64,000 nucleotides of DNA from positions 1 to 64,000 of the forward strand of contig JAFLCN010000009.1 in the NCBI GenBank assembly GCA_017303555.1, in the 5' to 3' direction. The position numbers and the translations under genes were made by a program. Positions 53,638 through 63,324 of the stretch are shown here, piece by piece (the first letter of the stretch is position 1; the number at the start of each line of letters is the position of its first letter). Source of the stretch: Planctomycetota bacterium (lineage in GTDB: Bacteria > Planctomycetota > Phycisphaerae > Phycisphaerales > UBA1924). The notes beneath the pieces were generated by a model that searched no databases, was not told the origin of the DNA, and saw only the letters and a program-made list of their open reading frames with translations.

Positions 53638-55629
53638 TCAGGGGCAGAGCAGCGCGTCGTAGGCGGTGACGAAAATCACGAAATCCGCATCATCGACGAG
53701 ATCGTCGTTGTTCAGGTCGGCCGGACAGCCCGCGGGCATTCCCGCGTCCGCACAGTCGAGCAGGTTGTACGCCTCGGCGAAGATCGTGAAATCGGCGTCT
53801 TCGACCGTGGAATCACAGTTGAGGTCGGCGCGGCAGAAATTGAGCGTCGCCGGGTCGCTGGCGATCTCGGCGCACCCGCTCGAAACGACGCAGCGAACGA
53901 GATAAGAGTCAACCCCGGCGCACGCGGCGACGGAAATGCTCGTGGACGCGTCGGTGGGAGTGCCGGCCTGGGCGGTGCCGCCGCAGGGGAGCGCGATCGG
54001 CTGGCTCTCGAGCGTGGTCCATGTGTTTGGAGCGGTCTGGATCTGCCACTCGTACGCGAGCGGACCGGTTCCTGATGCGCCGACGGAGAACGTGGCCGAG
54101 CCGTTCGGGCAGGACGTGGCATCAGAAGGTTGCGCGGAAATCGAGGCGGCGGGGCTGACGGCGAGCGTGCCGGCGTTGCTGGTGGTGTCGGGCGAGGTTC
54201 CGTTCGAGATGACAACGCGGAATGCTGCGCCGTCGTCGTCGAGCGACGCGGAGGCGACGGTGTAGCTCGGACCGTTTGCGCCGGGGATGTCGATGGTGTT
54301 CTTCTGCCACTGATAGGCGAGCGTTCCGCTTCCGCCCGCGACGACAGAGAACGTGACCGTGCCGCACTCGTTCGCCGCCAGGTTGGATGCGGGCTGCGTG
54401 ACGATGTACGGGGCGATCGGCTGCGTGTACCGGACGCGGTAAACGCCGGTGCCCGAGCGAGACAGGTAGTAGAGGCAGCCGTCGGGGCCGGTTTTGAAAT
54501 CGACGGCGTTGCCGCTGCCGGTTGCGAAGCTCGCGACGGTGTTTGTGGCGTGGTCGTAGCGCCGGATCCAACTGCTGCCGGAATCGCCGAAGAAGTAGTC
54601 GCCGACGTAATCGGCTGGGAAGGTGTAGTTTGCGCCGTTGTAGAAGGTGCCGCCGGCGATCACGTTGCCGGTGTAGCCGGGCGTGGGGAAAGTCAGTGCG
54701 CCGTTGGAATGGTGATAGGCGAGGAAGGGATAGGTCATCCCCGCGACACCGGCGGGATTCGGTCCCTCAACGGTGCGCCAGCCGAAATTGGCGCCGGCGG
54801 CGCCCAGGCTCACTTCTTCCCATGTACCTTCGCCGACATCGTTGATGTACATGCGGCCGGTGCCGGGCTGGATGGCGAACGTGAAGGGGTTGCGCAGGCC
54901 GACGGCCCAGATCGCGCGGTTGTTGCCCGTGGGCGATCCGGCGATATTCGGAAAACTCGTCGGGTTGTCGGTCGGGATCGGATTTGCCGGATTCGGATTC
55001 AGGCGCAGCATCTTGCCGTGCCGGTTGTTGAGCGACTGGGCGTTGGGGCCGTTGGCATTGTCGCCGATCGCGACATAGAGCTTGCCGTCGATTCCGAAAT
55101 GGATCGCGCCGCCGTTGTGGTTGGTGGCCGAGCTGAGATTGTCGAGATCCATCAGGGTCACCTCGCTGCCGGCGACGACCTGCGAACCGTCGGCGCTGGC
55201 GGTGAAGCGGCTGACCCTGTTGTGGACCGCCGGTGTGGTGGCCGTGTAATAGCAGTAGAGATAGCGGTTATTCGCGAAGTCGGGGTCGAAGGCGATCCCG
55301 AGCAGGCCGCGCTCGCCGGCGGAGCTGACAGTGAGCGTGCTGCCGGTGAAGAAGTTGCCGCTGGGCGCGATCTGCGTCCAGGTGGTGGCGCCGCTGCCGG
55401 AGAACACCTTCATCGTGCCGCCCTGTTCGAGCACGTAGAGCTTGCCGTCGGGCGAGAACTGCATCGCGGTGCCGCTGTTGGCGGTGCCGATTTTGTTTTC
55501 GGCGAAGTTGGCGGGGAGTGTGGCGGCGAGGGCCGGTGCGCAGAGCACGGCCGAAGCCGCGATGCCCGAGGCGAGGTGGATCAGGCGGGCGCGGACAGAC
55601 CGAACGACGGCATCGATCGCGAGCGGCAT
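53638..55629 (-). CDS. secreted PQQ-type sugar dehydrogenase-like protein with Ig-like and dockerin-like domains
   Basis: 663 residues from ATG 55629 (AGGAGA 8 bases upstream). A signal peptide ends near CAPALA. The beta-propeller (about 40-390) shows the GSDH/sorbosone-type motifs: GTAMQFSPDGKLYVLEQGG, GERGLLGIAFDPDFANNRYL, NHNGGAIHFGIDGKLYVAIG, WAVGLRNPFTFAIQPGTGRM, INDVGEGTWEEV and DYFFGDSGSSWIRR. These enzymes oxidise aldoses using PQQ. Two Ig-like domains follow (YQWQKNTIDIPGA; YEWQIQTAPNTW). The end is CRADLNCDSTVEDADF...CPADLNNDDLVDDADF closing YDALLCP. Catalytic activity is inferred from family resemblance. Confidence 0.87.
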   Translation of the reverse strand: MPLAIDAVVRSVRARLIHLASGIAASAVLCAPALAATLPANFAENKIGTANSGTAMQFSPDGKLYVLEQGGTMKVFSGSGATTWTQIAPSGNFFTGSTLTVSSAGERGLLGIAFDPDFANNRYLYCYYTATTPAVHNRVSRFTASADGSQVVAGSEVTLMDLDNLSSATNHNGGAIHFGIDGKLYVAIGDNANGPNAQSLNNRHGKMLRLNPNPANPIPTDNPTSFPNIAGSPTGNNRAIWAVGLRNPFTFAIQPGTGRMYINDVGEGTWEEVSLGAAGANFGWRTVEGPNPAGVAGMTYPFLAYHHSNGALTFPTPGYTGNVIAGGTFYNGANYTFPADYVGDYFFGDSGSSWIRRYDHATNTVASFATGSGNAVDFKTGPDGCLYYLSRSGTGVYRVRYTQPIAPYIVTQPASNLAANECGTVTFSVVAGGSGTLAYQWQKNTIDIPGANGPSYTVASASLDDDGAAFRVVISNGTSPDTTSNAGTLAVSPAASISAQPSDATSCPNGSATFSVGASGTGPLAYEWQIQTAPNTWTTLESQPIALPCGGTAQAGTPTDASTSISVAACAGVDSYLVRCVVSSGCAEIASDPATLNFCRADLNCDSTVEDADFTIFAEAYNLLDCADAGMPAGCPADLNNDDLVDDADFVIFVTAYDALLCP

Positions 55630-55835
55630 CACTTCATTCTCCTGAGAAATCGGACGGCTGAGGCTATCAGCGCGCGCCGGACAAGCCAAGCAAAATCAAG
55701 GAACCGCGCGATACGCAGCGATCGCGCCGCGAGATCGCGCGGACTCGCTCGGGTGCGCGATAACTTCGAGCGAGCGTGTTACATGTGCGGGCCCTCATGT
55801 AACGGGTTCGGCCCGGATTCGCGCGCGATCGATTG

Positions 55836-58202
55836 TTAAGGGCACAAGAGCTCGTTGTACGCGGCAACGAAGACCACAAAGTCACCATCATCGACGAACG
55901 CGTCGCCGTTCAGATTGGCGGGGCAACCGGGCGGCATGGCCGTGTCGGCGCAGTCCAGCGTGTTGTACGCGTTCACGAACGTGACGAAATCGGCATCGTC
56001 CACGAGATCGTCGCCATTGAAGTCGGCGGGGCAATCGATATGCCGGAGCAGCACCATCGTGCGAGGGGGCAGATGGAAGATCGCCGAACGCGGGAAGCCG
56101 TCATACGAAACGCTTTCCACGGAAACCGCGCCCGTCGGTCCGCCACCGGGGCCGTCGTACTGCGTTTCGTTCGAGTTGATCTCGACAACCCAGCGGCCAT
56201 CGCGCGGGAGGCCGATGCGATAGTCGTTCCGGTCGGTGTTCGAGAGGTTCACGATCGCGACGAACGAGCCGCCCCCATCGATGCGGCGCTCCCACGCCAT
56301 GATGTCGAACCACTCGTTGATATGGAACGTGGTGAGGGGCGAGTTTGCAAAGAGCGCCGGCTCGGATGTGCGGAGCTTGATCAGATCGCTGTAGAACTTG
56401 ACGATGCCCGGGTAGCGCGTCTTGTGCGACCAGTCGAGGCGGGTGGACTCCCAGCCTTCGTCCTCGAGCCATTCGGTGCCCTGCACGATCCCCGGCACGC
56501 CTCGGGAGAGCAGATTGAACGATTGCCCGATCTTGGTGCGACCGCGCGCGAATTGATCGTCGTTGGGAATGCTCGTATCGATGCTTCGCACCGCGCGCTG
56601 CGTGCCGTTCAGGGGCCAGCAGTCATCGTGCAGCTCGAAATAGTTCAGCACGCTGCTGCCGGAGACACCGAAGCCCTGTCCGTCGAGCACGTTGGCGACC
56701 CGCGTCAGATTCGGCGAGCCCGATGCCGCGGCAAAGATCGCGGAGCGGACAGCTTCTTTGAACTCGTTCTGGTACTGCGCCGTGAACCCAAGCCCGGTTG
56801 AGGTCGGATCGGTCGCCCACTTGTTGTCGATGTAGAGCTCGGCGATGGTGTGCTTGTCGGCGTGCCGATTGCTCACGTTGTCGTGCATGGCGCGGATGAT
56901 CTTCTGGCCGTTCGACCACTGGGGCGTGTTGCCCGAGTCGGTCATGTACATCACGGCGTCCATGCGGAAGCCATCGAGCTTGTAATCGGTCAGCATCGTT
57001 TCCGCGGCATCGATGTAGAACTGGCGCACGGCGGCCTTGTCGTAATCGCACTGTGCGCCCCACGGCGTTTCAACGGCGGATGCATCGAAGTACTGCTGCG
57101 ATCCGCCGAAGTTCCACAGGATGTTGTCGGAGCTGGCGGCGTGGTTGTAGACGATGTCGAGGATGACGGCGATGCCCTGGGCGTGCAGCGCATCGACCAT
57201 CTGCCGGAACTGATCCGGCGTGCCGAGCTTGGATTCGATCGCAAACGGTGAAACAGTGTTGTATCCGCCCGAGAAATCGCCGGGGAATTCGTTGACCGGG
57301 TTGAGCATCACCGCGTTCACGCCGAGCTCGGCCAGGTGATCGGCCCGCGCCGCGACATCGATGTATCGAGACGGATTCGGCGTGCTGCCCTTCGGGTCGT
57401 TGCGTCCGGCGAACGTGCCGACATGCAACTGATAGATCACCAGTTGCTCCATCGGCGCGGGCGAGAAGTCGTTCACTTGCCACGCGTACGCATCAGGATC
57501 GACGATCACCGAGTTGTACCCGCCGGTCGGGACGAGTGCCGCGGATCGCGGGTCGGAGGCCCAGGTCGAGTTGTTGAAGTAGTACTTGTACTGCGCGCCC
57601 GCGTTGGCGCCCGCAACAAACCCGATGAAGTGTTCGCCCACTTTGGTGAGCGCCGCGTTTCCGCTCCAGAAATTGAACGTGCCGCGGACGGTGCAGGAGG
57701 TGCTGGCGGGCGACCAGACCTTGAAGACGGTTCCGCCGCTGACGGGCGTCGAGCCGATCGGCGCGTGCTCGAGCGTTGAGAAGTTCAGCGCGAACGGCTG
57801 CGACAGATCAAGCTCTTCGGTCATCCCCTTCGCGGAGTAGTAATCGGTGTCGGTTCCATCGGAGACTTCGAGCACATAGCTCAACGTGGACGAAGCCGTC
57901 GATGGAACGGTCGCCTCCCACAAGTCGTACGGCCCGCGGCTGCCGACAATCGAGGCGTCGGCGTATCGAACCGCGCCGTCTTCAATGCGCACGCGCACGC
58001 TCGACACATCGCCCCGGAAAGTCTGGAAGCGAACAACAAATGACTCGCCATTCCGCGGCACCCGCGGCTTCCGATCATTCCAGCCGGTGTGGCTCACGCC
58101 CTGCCACTGGACGTTGTTGTCGAGCTGGGCTAGGGCGATATCGGACCAGGCGAGAGCCGCCGCCAAGAAGAGAAACTGTGATGAGCGGCTCGTCGCGTGC
58201 AT
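55836..58202 (-). CDS. secreted GH13 alpha-amylase-family hydrolase with dockerin-like module
   Basis: 788 residues from ATG 58202. Signal peptide ends near SDIALA. An N-terminal beta-sandwich is followed by a CBM48-like domain (GGTVFKVWSPASTSCTVRG). The (beta/alpha)8 barrel has region I DIVYNHA, region II GFRMDA (nucleophile D415), region III AELY (acid E455) and region IV FELHDD (D526). This layout resembles branching-enzyme/maltooligosyl-trehalose hydrolase types; starch or glycogen is a likely substrate. A C-terminal beta domain precedes CPADFNGDDLVDDADF...CPANLNGDAFVDDGDF closing YNELLCP. A secreted GH13 carrying a dockerin-like end could be tethered with the other tagged proteins. Confidence 0.9.
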   Translation of the reverse strand: MHATSRSSQFLFLAAALAWSDIALAQLDNNVQWQGVSHTGWNDRKPRVPRNGESFVVRFQTFRGDVSSVRVRIEDGAVRYADASIVGSRGPYDLWEATVPSTASSTLSYVLEVSDGTDTDYYSAKGMTEELDLSQPFALNFSTLEHAPIGSTPVSGGTVFKVWSPASTSCTVRGTFNFWSGNAALTKVGEHFIGFVAGANAGAQYKYYFNNSTWASDPRSAALVPTGGYNSVIVDPDAYAWQVNDFSPAPMEQLVIYQLHVGTFAGRNDPKGSTPNPSRYIDVAARADHLAELGVNAVMLNPVNEFPGDFSGGYNTVSPFAIESKLGTPDQFRQMVDALHAQGIAVILDIVYNHAASSDNILWNFGGSQQYFDASAVETPWGAQCDYDKAAVRQFYIDAAETMLTDYKLDGFRMDAVMYMTDSGNTPQWSNGQKIIRAMHDNVSNRHADKHTIAELYIDNKWATDPTSTGLGFTAQYQNEFKEAVRSAIFAAASGSPNLTRVANVLDGQGFGVSGSSVLNYFELHDDCWPLNGTQRAVRSIDTSIPNDDQFARGRTKIGQSFNLLSRGVPGIVQGTEWLEDEGWESTRLDWSHKTRYPGIVKFYSDLIKLRTSEPALFANSPLTTFHINEWFDIMAWERRIDGGGSFVAIVNLSNTDRNDYRIGLPRDGRWVVEINSNETQYDGPGGGPTGAVSVESVSYDGFPRSAIFHLPPRTMVLLRHIDCPADFNGDDLVDDADFVTFVNAYNTLDCADTAMPPGCPANLNGDAFVDDGDFVVFVAAYNELLCP

Positions 58203-58365
58203 GGCGGACCCTTCGAGATCAAGGCAGACCGATAGCTTCAAGCCCTCTCGAAGCCAGTGAAGTGCATACGCCGCAATTGGCGTTCGGGTTCCCGATCGTG
58301 GGGAATCTTAGGATTTGCGTGGCGACGCCTTCTCCCCCATCCCCTCACGGACGCGCGAGAAGAAG

Positions 58366-60525
58366 TCACGGGCAGGTGAGGGTGTTGTAGGCGTCGGCAA
58401 AGGCGACGAAGTCGGAGTCATCGGTGTAGCCGTCGCCGGTGAAATCGCCGCGCGGCTCTACGAGCGCGTCGTAATACGCGGCGAAGAGGACGAAGTCGAC
58501 GTCGTCGACGACCCCGTCACCGTTGAGGTCGCCGGGGCAGGGCCTGGAGCGAACGACGTATTCGAGCGCGTTGGCGGTGATCCACGTTCCGTCCGTGCGC
58601 TGGTTCCAGTTGCTGGACGATCCGCTCGAGACGGGCCAGTAGCCCAGATCGGCGCGCTTCATGAAGTTGTGCACGCTGGTGAGCATCTTGCCGTCGCTCC
58701 ATCGCATGACGGTGCGCCCGCGCAGGGTCGGCACGGTGTCCTGCCGATAGCTTTTTGTGTTGCCGTCAAACCGACGTACAAAGGAAGCAATCGGATGGTC
58801 GGGTTCGAGGATCGTTCCGAGCGACTGCGTGCCCGAGCTCAGGTAACCAGGCACCGGCGAAGGAGTGATCTCGTACCCGCCGGTGATCCACCGGCCTTCG
58901 AGAGGGCTCACCGTGGTGTTCGCGAACAGCGCGGTCACCACGCCGCCGCCCGCGTCAACAAAGTCGGAAAGCGCGCCGCCCATCGCGGTCGGATCGGCGT
59001 ACGGGGAGTTCGACCACGTCAAGGCGGCGCCGAAATACTGCAGGAGAGACGCGGCGGGCGTTGTATTTGTGGCGGTGTAGGAATAAACACCGCTGAAACG
59101 ACGCGATGCGACGAGCCTGTTGACGACGTCTGACATCTGGCTTGCACCGTCCGCCGCGATGCACGTCACGAACGGCTTGGAGACGCAGAGGAGCGCGTTG
59201 GCCATGAGATCATCACCGTTCGTGAACGGATCCCAGAAGTCGGGAGAAACCGCGCTGGACGGGGGGAAGAAGCCCAGATCGATCCGGTTGAAGAACTTGG
59301 TCGACGTAACGACCAGGGGTGTGTTGTCATCCCACGTGGCGACCGTGACGGCGCCGGGGTAAAGAGCGTTGGAAGTCGGGCGGCCCGAACTCGTCCCGCC
59401 GTAGAAGCTCACGACTCCAGCCGTCGCAGGGTGGGGAATCGACGGAACGTTGCCGAGCACTTCCGCACCATATTTGATGCCAGCGCCTCCCACCATGAGT
59501 CGATAGGTGCCGGGCCAGCGACCTTGGGGATGTGAGTAGGGGTTGACGTTGTACGCGGAGTATCCGGCGCAGACGACGCCGCCACCGGCATCGACGTAGT
59601 CCGCGAGGACGTTGCCCATCGCCGCCGGGTTACTCAGGTCTAACTCGGAATAGAGCAAGGCAGCGTCGTACTCCTGGAGTTTGCTGAGAGTCGGGGTCGC
59701 GTTTTCCACTCTCATCGTGTCGATGATCCCGACCTTTCCTGTGCCGGCGATCTTTCTCTTGACGTCGGCGTTCGATTCGGTGCCCACCCGGCTCAACACG
59801 GCCCCGAGGATGATCACGCGCGGACGCATGGTGTAAAGAAGCGCGTTGACCATCAGCTTGACCCCGTCGCCCGAAGTCTTCCAGTACGCGGAATTGACGG
59901 CGTTCGAAGGGGGATAGAAATTCAGATCGGCTCTGCCGGGCAGCGTGCTCGTGGCGACAAGCGGGGTGCCGTTGGACCACGAAGCCACCAGCGTCGAGCC
60001 GGCCACCAATGCGCCGGTGCTCTGGAACGCCTGCGTCGCGGCGAGCGCGGTCACACCGATCATGATCGGATGCGTCTGGATGGCGACAGCTCCGAGCGAC
60101 ACGTTGGGGTGAGCCTCGCCCGTCGGATCAATGATCAGATATCCCGAGGTCCATCGCCCGGCGAGGGGCACCGAGGAGTTTGTCAGGGACATCGACACCA
60201 CGCCGCCGCCGGCATCGACATAGTCGGCCAGGCGATTGCCCAGCGCGACCGGATCCAGCATGGCCGTGCTGCTGTAGACAAGCACAGCGTCGTATTTCAT
60301 CAGCGCATTGAGCGACGGGGTGGCCAAGCGGGCGTCGAGGTTGTCGACAGCGCTGAAGACGTTGGAAGACGAGATCTTCGCCACCACGTCTGCAACAAAT
60401 GCCGCGTTGGCCTCGGAGCTGACCACCGCCACCTTGGGCAACCGCTTCGCGCCCGCATGGGCGAACGCGCAGACAACAGCCAGCGACACGAAAATGAAGC
60501 ACCGACGCAGCAGATCACTCGACAT
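58366..60525 (-). CDS. secreted triple-repeat protein with dockerin-like module
   Basis: 719 residues from ATG 60525. Signal peptide MSSDLLRRCFIFVSLAVVCA-FAHA. Three homologous units of about 200-215 residues begin near 31, 234 and 450. Each contains ..DPxAMGNxLADYVDAGGGVV, GRW..GxY, a HP-containing turn, TPLVVTST or similar, RADLxxxPxS and a LMxNALLYT end. The fold resembles the glutamine-amidotransferase/ThuA-like Rossmann domain without a visible catalytic Cys. Function unknown; three tandem copies suggest a binding scaffold. The end is CPGDLNGDGVVDDVDF...FTGDGYTDDSDF closing YNTLTCP. Confidence 0.82.
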   Translation of the reverse strand: MSSDLLRRCFIFVSLAVVCAFAHAGAKRLPKVAVVSSEANAAFVADVVAKISSSNVFSAVDNLDARLATPSLNALMKYDAVLVYSSTAMLDPVALGNRLADYVDAGGGVVSMSLTNSSVPLAGRWTSGYLIIDPTGEAHPNVSLGAVAIQTHPIMIGVTALAATQAFQSTGALVAGSTLVASWSNGTPLVATSTLPGRADLNFYPPSNAVNSAYWKTSGDGVKLMVNALLYTMRPRVIILGAVLSRVGTESNADVKRKIAGTGKVGIIDTMRVENATPTLSKLQEYDAALLYSELDLSNPAAMGNVLADYVDAGGGVVCAGYSAYNVNPYSHPQGRWPGTYRLMVGGAGIKYGAEVLGNVPSIPHPATAGVVSFYGGTSSGRPTSNALYPGAVTVATWDDNTPLVVTSTKFFNRIDLGFFPPSSAVSPDFWDPFTNGDDLMANALLCVSKPFVTCIAADGASQMSDVVNRLVASRRFSGVYSYTATNTTPAASLLQYFGAALTWSNSPYADPTAMGGALSDFVDAGGGVVTALFANTTVSPLEGRWITGGYEITPSPVPGYLSSGTQSLGTILEPDHPIASFVRRFDGNTKSYRQDTVPTLRGRTVMRWSDGKMLTSVHNFMKRADLGYWPVSSGSSSNWNQRTDGTWITANALEYVVRSRPCPGDLNGDGVVDDVDFVLFAAYYDALVEPRGDFTGDGYTDDSDFVAFADAYNTLTCP

Positions 60526-60812
60526 AGATGAACATCCCGGAGTACGAAAGCACACGGCGCGGCACGCGGCGTGCCCTTCGGCCCAATCACACTAACCGCA
60601 AGCTCGGCTGGACACAAGCCTTATCGTCGAACATTCGGCGGGCCGCGAGGTGGTTTCTCGGAATGCGCGGGGCGATCCACAACCCGATTCGGGGAGTGCG
60701 TCATGCGACAAATAGATCGCCGAGAGGCGGGTGCCGCGGAGGCTGCACGGGCTCAATCGCCGCCGCGGGTCAACGCGAGCGAGAAACCGGAATCACCGAA
60801 AACCGGACGCGG

Positions 60813-60950
60813 TCAACTGTTTGCAACCCGTCCCTCACTCGCCAGCGCCGCTTCGCGCACGGCTTCGTGCATCGTCGGGTGCGCGTGCATCGCGCAGGTG
60901 ATCTCTTCGGTCGTCGCCTCGAGGCGGCGGGCGAGGCGGGCGTCTCGGAC
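60813..60950 (-). pseudogene. duplicate of the lpd 3' end (about 40 codons)
   Basis: The frame reads LARRLEATTEEITCAMHAHP then TMHEAVREAALASEGRVANS-stop. Against the end of the intact lpd (LARRLEATSEEIICTMHAHP..., ending RVVNS) only four of 40 residues differ, while the DNA differs mostly at third positions. It lies behind the DUF4160-DUF2442 pair. Nothing else is seen in 60526-60812. Confidence 0.85.
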
Positions 60951-60972
60951 GGGGTTTGGTCTACTGAATTGG

Positions 60973-61242
60973 TTACGCTGCGGCGTCGGCACCCGGGACT
61001 CGTCTGCCCGTCGCTTCGGCGTACAGCACATTGGGGTCGAGATCGAGCTCGCCGGGCCACGTGACGGTTTGACATTCGGGGGACACATAGACCCGCTCGA
61101 AGAAACCGGGTTCATCCCAAGCGCGGAAGACCCCCTTGCCGCGCAGATGGGAGAGATCTACTACGCCTTCCGCGCCATCGAGAAAGCGGACGCGAATTCG
61201 AAAATTCGGTTCGGCGGAGACGGAGTGTGGGCGGGGAAACAT
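60973..61242 (-). CDS. DUF2442 protein
   Basis: 89 residues. The pattern RIRVRFLDGAEGVVDLSHL, GVFRAWDEPGFFERVYVSPE and CQTVTWPGELDLDPNVLYAE is characteristic of the DUF2442 family. It starts 6 bases after the DUF4160 gene and is probably translated with it. DUF4160 and DUF2442 genes are often adjacent and have been proposed to act like toxin-antitoxin pairs; that is family knowledge, and function is not shown here. Confidence 0.85.
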   Translation of the reverse strand: MFPRPHSVSAEPNFRIRVRFLDGAEGVVDLSHLRGKGVFRAWDEPGFFERVYVSPECQTVTWPGELDLDPNVLYAEATGRRVPGADAAA

Positions 61243-61248
61243 GTCGGA

Positions 61249-61509
61249 TTATTGGAGCGGTGCGATGGCGACGGGTTTCTCGCCGTTTCGACAGGACTCC
61301 CACGCGCTACGCAGCTCGGTCTGATGCTGAGACGCCCATTCCACAACCAAGGCTCTGGCTTTTGGGGGCAATTCTCCTGCCAGCAGGGCAAGCGTATCGA
61401 TTGCGAACTCGCCGTCTTGGCCTTGATACCGAGCGTGGAAATGCGGCGGCTGATGGTCGTTGAAGTAGAAATAAATCGCGATGCCAAAGAACTCGCTGAC
61501 TTTGGGCAT
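61249..61509 (-). CDS. DUF4160 protein
   Basis: 86 residues. FFGIAIYFYFNDHQPPHFHA followed by RYQGQDGEFAID is the conserved DUF4160 core, with the HxPPHFH block. The helix ELPPKARALVVEWASQHQTE and final WESCRNGEKPVAI complete the family pattern. ATG 61509 is preceded by GGAG. It lies 18 bases after the lpd stop and forms a pair with the DUF2442 gene. Possible toxin-antitoxin partner by association. Confidence 0.85.
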   Translation of the reverse strand: MPKVSEFFGIAIYFYFNDHQPPHFHARYQGQDGEFAIDTLALLAGELPPKARALVVEWASQHQTELRSAWESCRNGEKPVAIAPLQ

Positions 61510-61527
61510 GACGCTCAGACTCCGGAT

Positions 61528-63099
61528 TTACGAGTTCACAACTCGTCCCTCACTCGCCAACGCCGCCTCGCGCACCGCCTCGTGCATCGTTGGGTGGGCA
61601 TGCATCGTGCAGATGATCTCTTCACTCGTGGCTTCGAGACGGCGGGCCAGGGACATCTCTGCAATCAACTCCGTCGCCTGGTCGCCCATGATGTGCGCGC
61701 CCAAGATCTCGCCCCGCGGCAATCCCCGGATGATCTTGCAGAAGCCATCCGTGTTCCGTGTCGCGATGGCCTTGCCGAGCGCGGTGAAGGGGAACGAACC
61801 GACGTCGTAGTCCTTGCCCTTCACCAGGCCACGCTCTTTCAGCGCGCGCTCTGTGAACCCCACGCTCGCGACCTGCGGGTGGCAATAAGTGCAGCCAGGG
61901 ATGATCGTGTAGTCAATCGGAATCGGCTCGTGCAGCGGCTTGCCGTGCTCCTGCTTCTTGTCTTTCCAAGCGATGCGCTCGACGCAAAGCATCGCCTCTT
62001 CGCCCGCCACGTGCGCGAGCCAGGGTGGGCCGATCACGTCGCCTATGGCGTAAACGCCCGGCAAGTTGGTCTTGTAATCGATGGCACGCGGCTCGGGCTT
62101 GCTCGCGTCGTAGTCGGTCTTGATGTGGTCCTTGAAGGTTTCGAGTCCAAGCGCAGGATCAAAGAGACCGTCGTAGCGACCCTTCACGCCGATCGCGAGC
62201 AGCACCTTCTCGGCTTCGAGCGTTTCCTTCTTAGATTCATCCGGCTTGCCATTCAGCATCGGGGCGACCGTGACCTTCACGCCAGTGGCGGTCTTCTCGA
62301 TGTTCGTCACACCGGTATTGGTCTTGATCTCCATCCCGTGCTTTTTGTACAGCCGCTCCATCGCGGTGCAGACATCATCGTCTTCGACCGGCAGAATGCG
62401 AGGCAGCATCTCCACGACCGTCACCTTCGTGCCGAAGGTGTGATAGAGATAGCCAAACTCGATACCGATCGCGCCCGCGCCGACCACAATCAGGCTCTTG
62501 GGCTGTGCCTTGTTGAACATCGCTTCGCGTGCGCCCCAGATCTTGTCGCCATCAAATTTGGCGAAGGGCAGATCGCGGGCCACCGAGCCGGTCGCCACGA
62601 TGACGTGCGTTGCGGTGATCGTCTCTTTCACCGCGCCCGGCGTGGCCGGGGCGCTCGTCAGCTCCGACTGTACCTTGCATTCCTGGATCTGAATCTTGAT
62701 CGGGTTGTTCGGGCCGGGAGCCGAACCCGGCTTGCCCGTGCTCACGATCTTCGCGTTGGCATTGAAGAATTCGATCTTGTTCTTCTTCATCAGGAACTCA
62801 ACACCCTTGTTGAGCTTCCCCGCCACCTCGCGGCTGCGCGAGATCGTCTTGCCCCAATCGACGCCCACATCGCCGTTGATCTTGAGGCCCCAGGTCTCGC
62901 GCTCCATCAGCTTCTCGAAGATCTCGGCATTGGCCAGGAGAGCCTTCGACGGGATGCAGCCCCAGTTGAGGCAGACGCCACCCAGCTTGTCGCGTTCGAT
63001 GATCGCGGTCTTGTAGCCGAGCTGTGCCGCCCGGATCGCTCCGACATACCCGCCCGGCCCGCCCCCGATCACAACAACATCAAAGTGCCGCTCGGCCAC
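61528..63099 (-). CDS. lpd: dihydrolipoyl dehydrogenase (E3)
   Basis: 523 residues from GTG 63099 (AAAGGA 7 bases upstream; an ATG at 63135 lacks a ribosome site). FAD flavoprotein that reoxidises lipoyl groups of the pyruvate, 2-oxoglutarate or glycine systems. FAD-binding GGGPGG (12-17), redox pair C43...C48 in GGVCLNWGCIPSK, NAD site GAGAIGIEFG, and second FAD motif VYAIGDV are visible. The catalytic His-Glu segment is HAHPTMHEA near the end. Slightly longer than average because of an insertion (KIVSTGKPGSAPGPNN...). The 3' end is duplicated at 60813-60950. Confidence 0.95.
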   Translation of the reverse strand: MAERHFDVVVIGGGPGGYVGAIRAAQLGYKTAIIERDKLGGVCLNWGCIPSKALLANAEIFEKLMERETWGLKINGDVGVDWGKTISRSREVAGKLNKGVEFLMKKNKIEFFNANAKIVSTGKPGSAPGPNNPIKIQIQECKVQSELTSAPATPGAVKETITATHVIVATGSVARDLPFAKFDGDKIWGAREAMFNKAQPKSLIVVGAGAIGIEFGYLYHTFGTKVTVVEMLPRILPVEDDDVCTAMERLYKKHGMEIKTNTGVTNIEKTATGVKVTVAPMLNGKPDESKKETLEAEKVLLAIGVKGRYDGLFDPALGLETFKDHIKTDYDASKPEPRAIDYKTNLPGVYAIGDVIGPPWLAHVAGEEAMLCVERIAWKDKKQEHGKPLHEPIPIDYTIIPGCTYCHPQVASVGFTERALKERGLVKGKDYDVGSFPFTALGKAIATRNTDGFCKIIRGLPRGEILGAHIMGDQATELIAEMSLARRLEATSEEIICTMHAHPTMHEAVREAALASEGRVVNS

Positions 63100-63324
63100 T
63101 GGTGCATCCTTTCTATACGCGCCGCCAAAGCCCACAAACAGCTTTTAGAGGCGCGGGGAGCACTATAGGAAACAGCAATGCGAACTGGCGGCCCGCAAAA
63201 GTCTCCGTCTCAAGCGTTTTGCCGACCATAAGCTCAGGTCTGGCAAAAGGTTGAGCGGGATTGCCGCGGCAAGGACTTCGTGCGTGCCTTGCTTTCGGCG
63301 ACCACGTTTGGAAGGAATCGACCC

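Noticed and set aside
60571..63168. 865-residue plus-strand frame across lpd and the DUF pair
   Set aside because: Antisense to three recognisable minus-strand genes.
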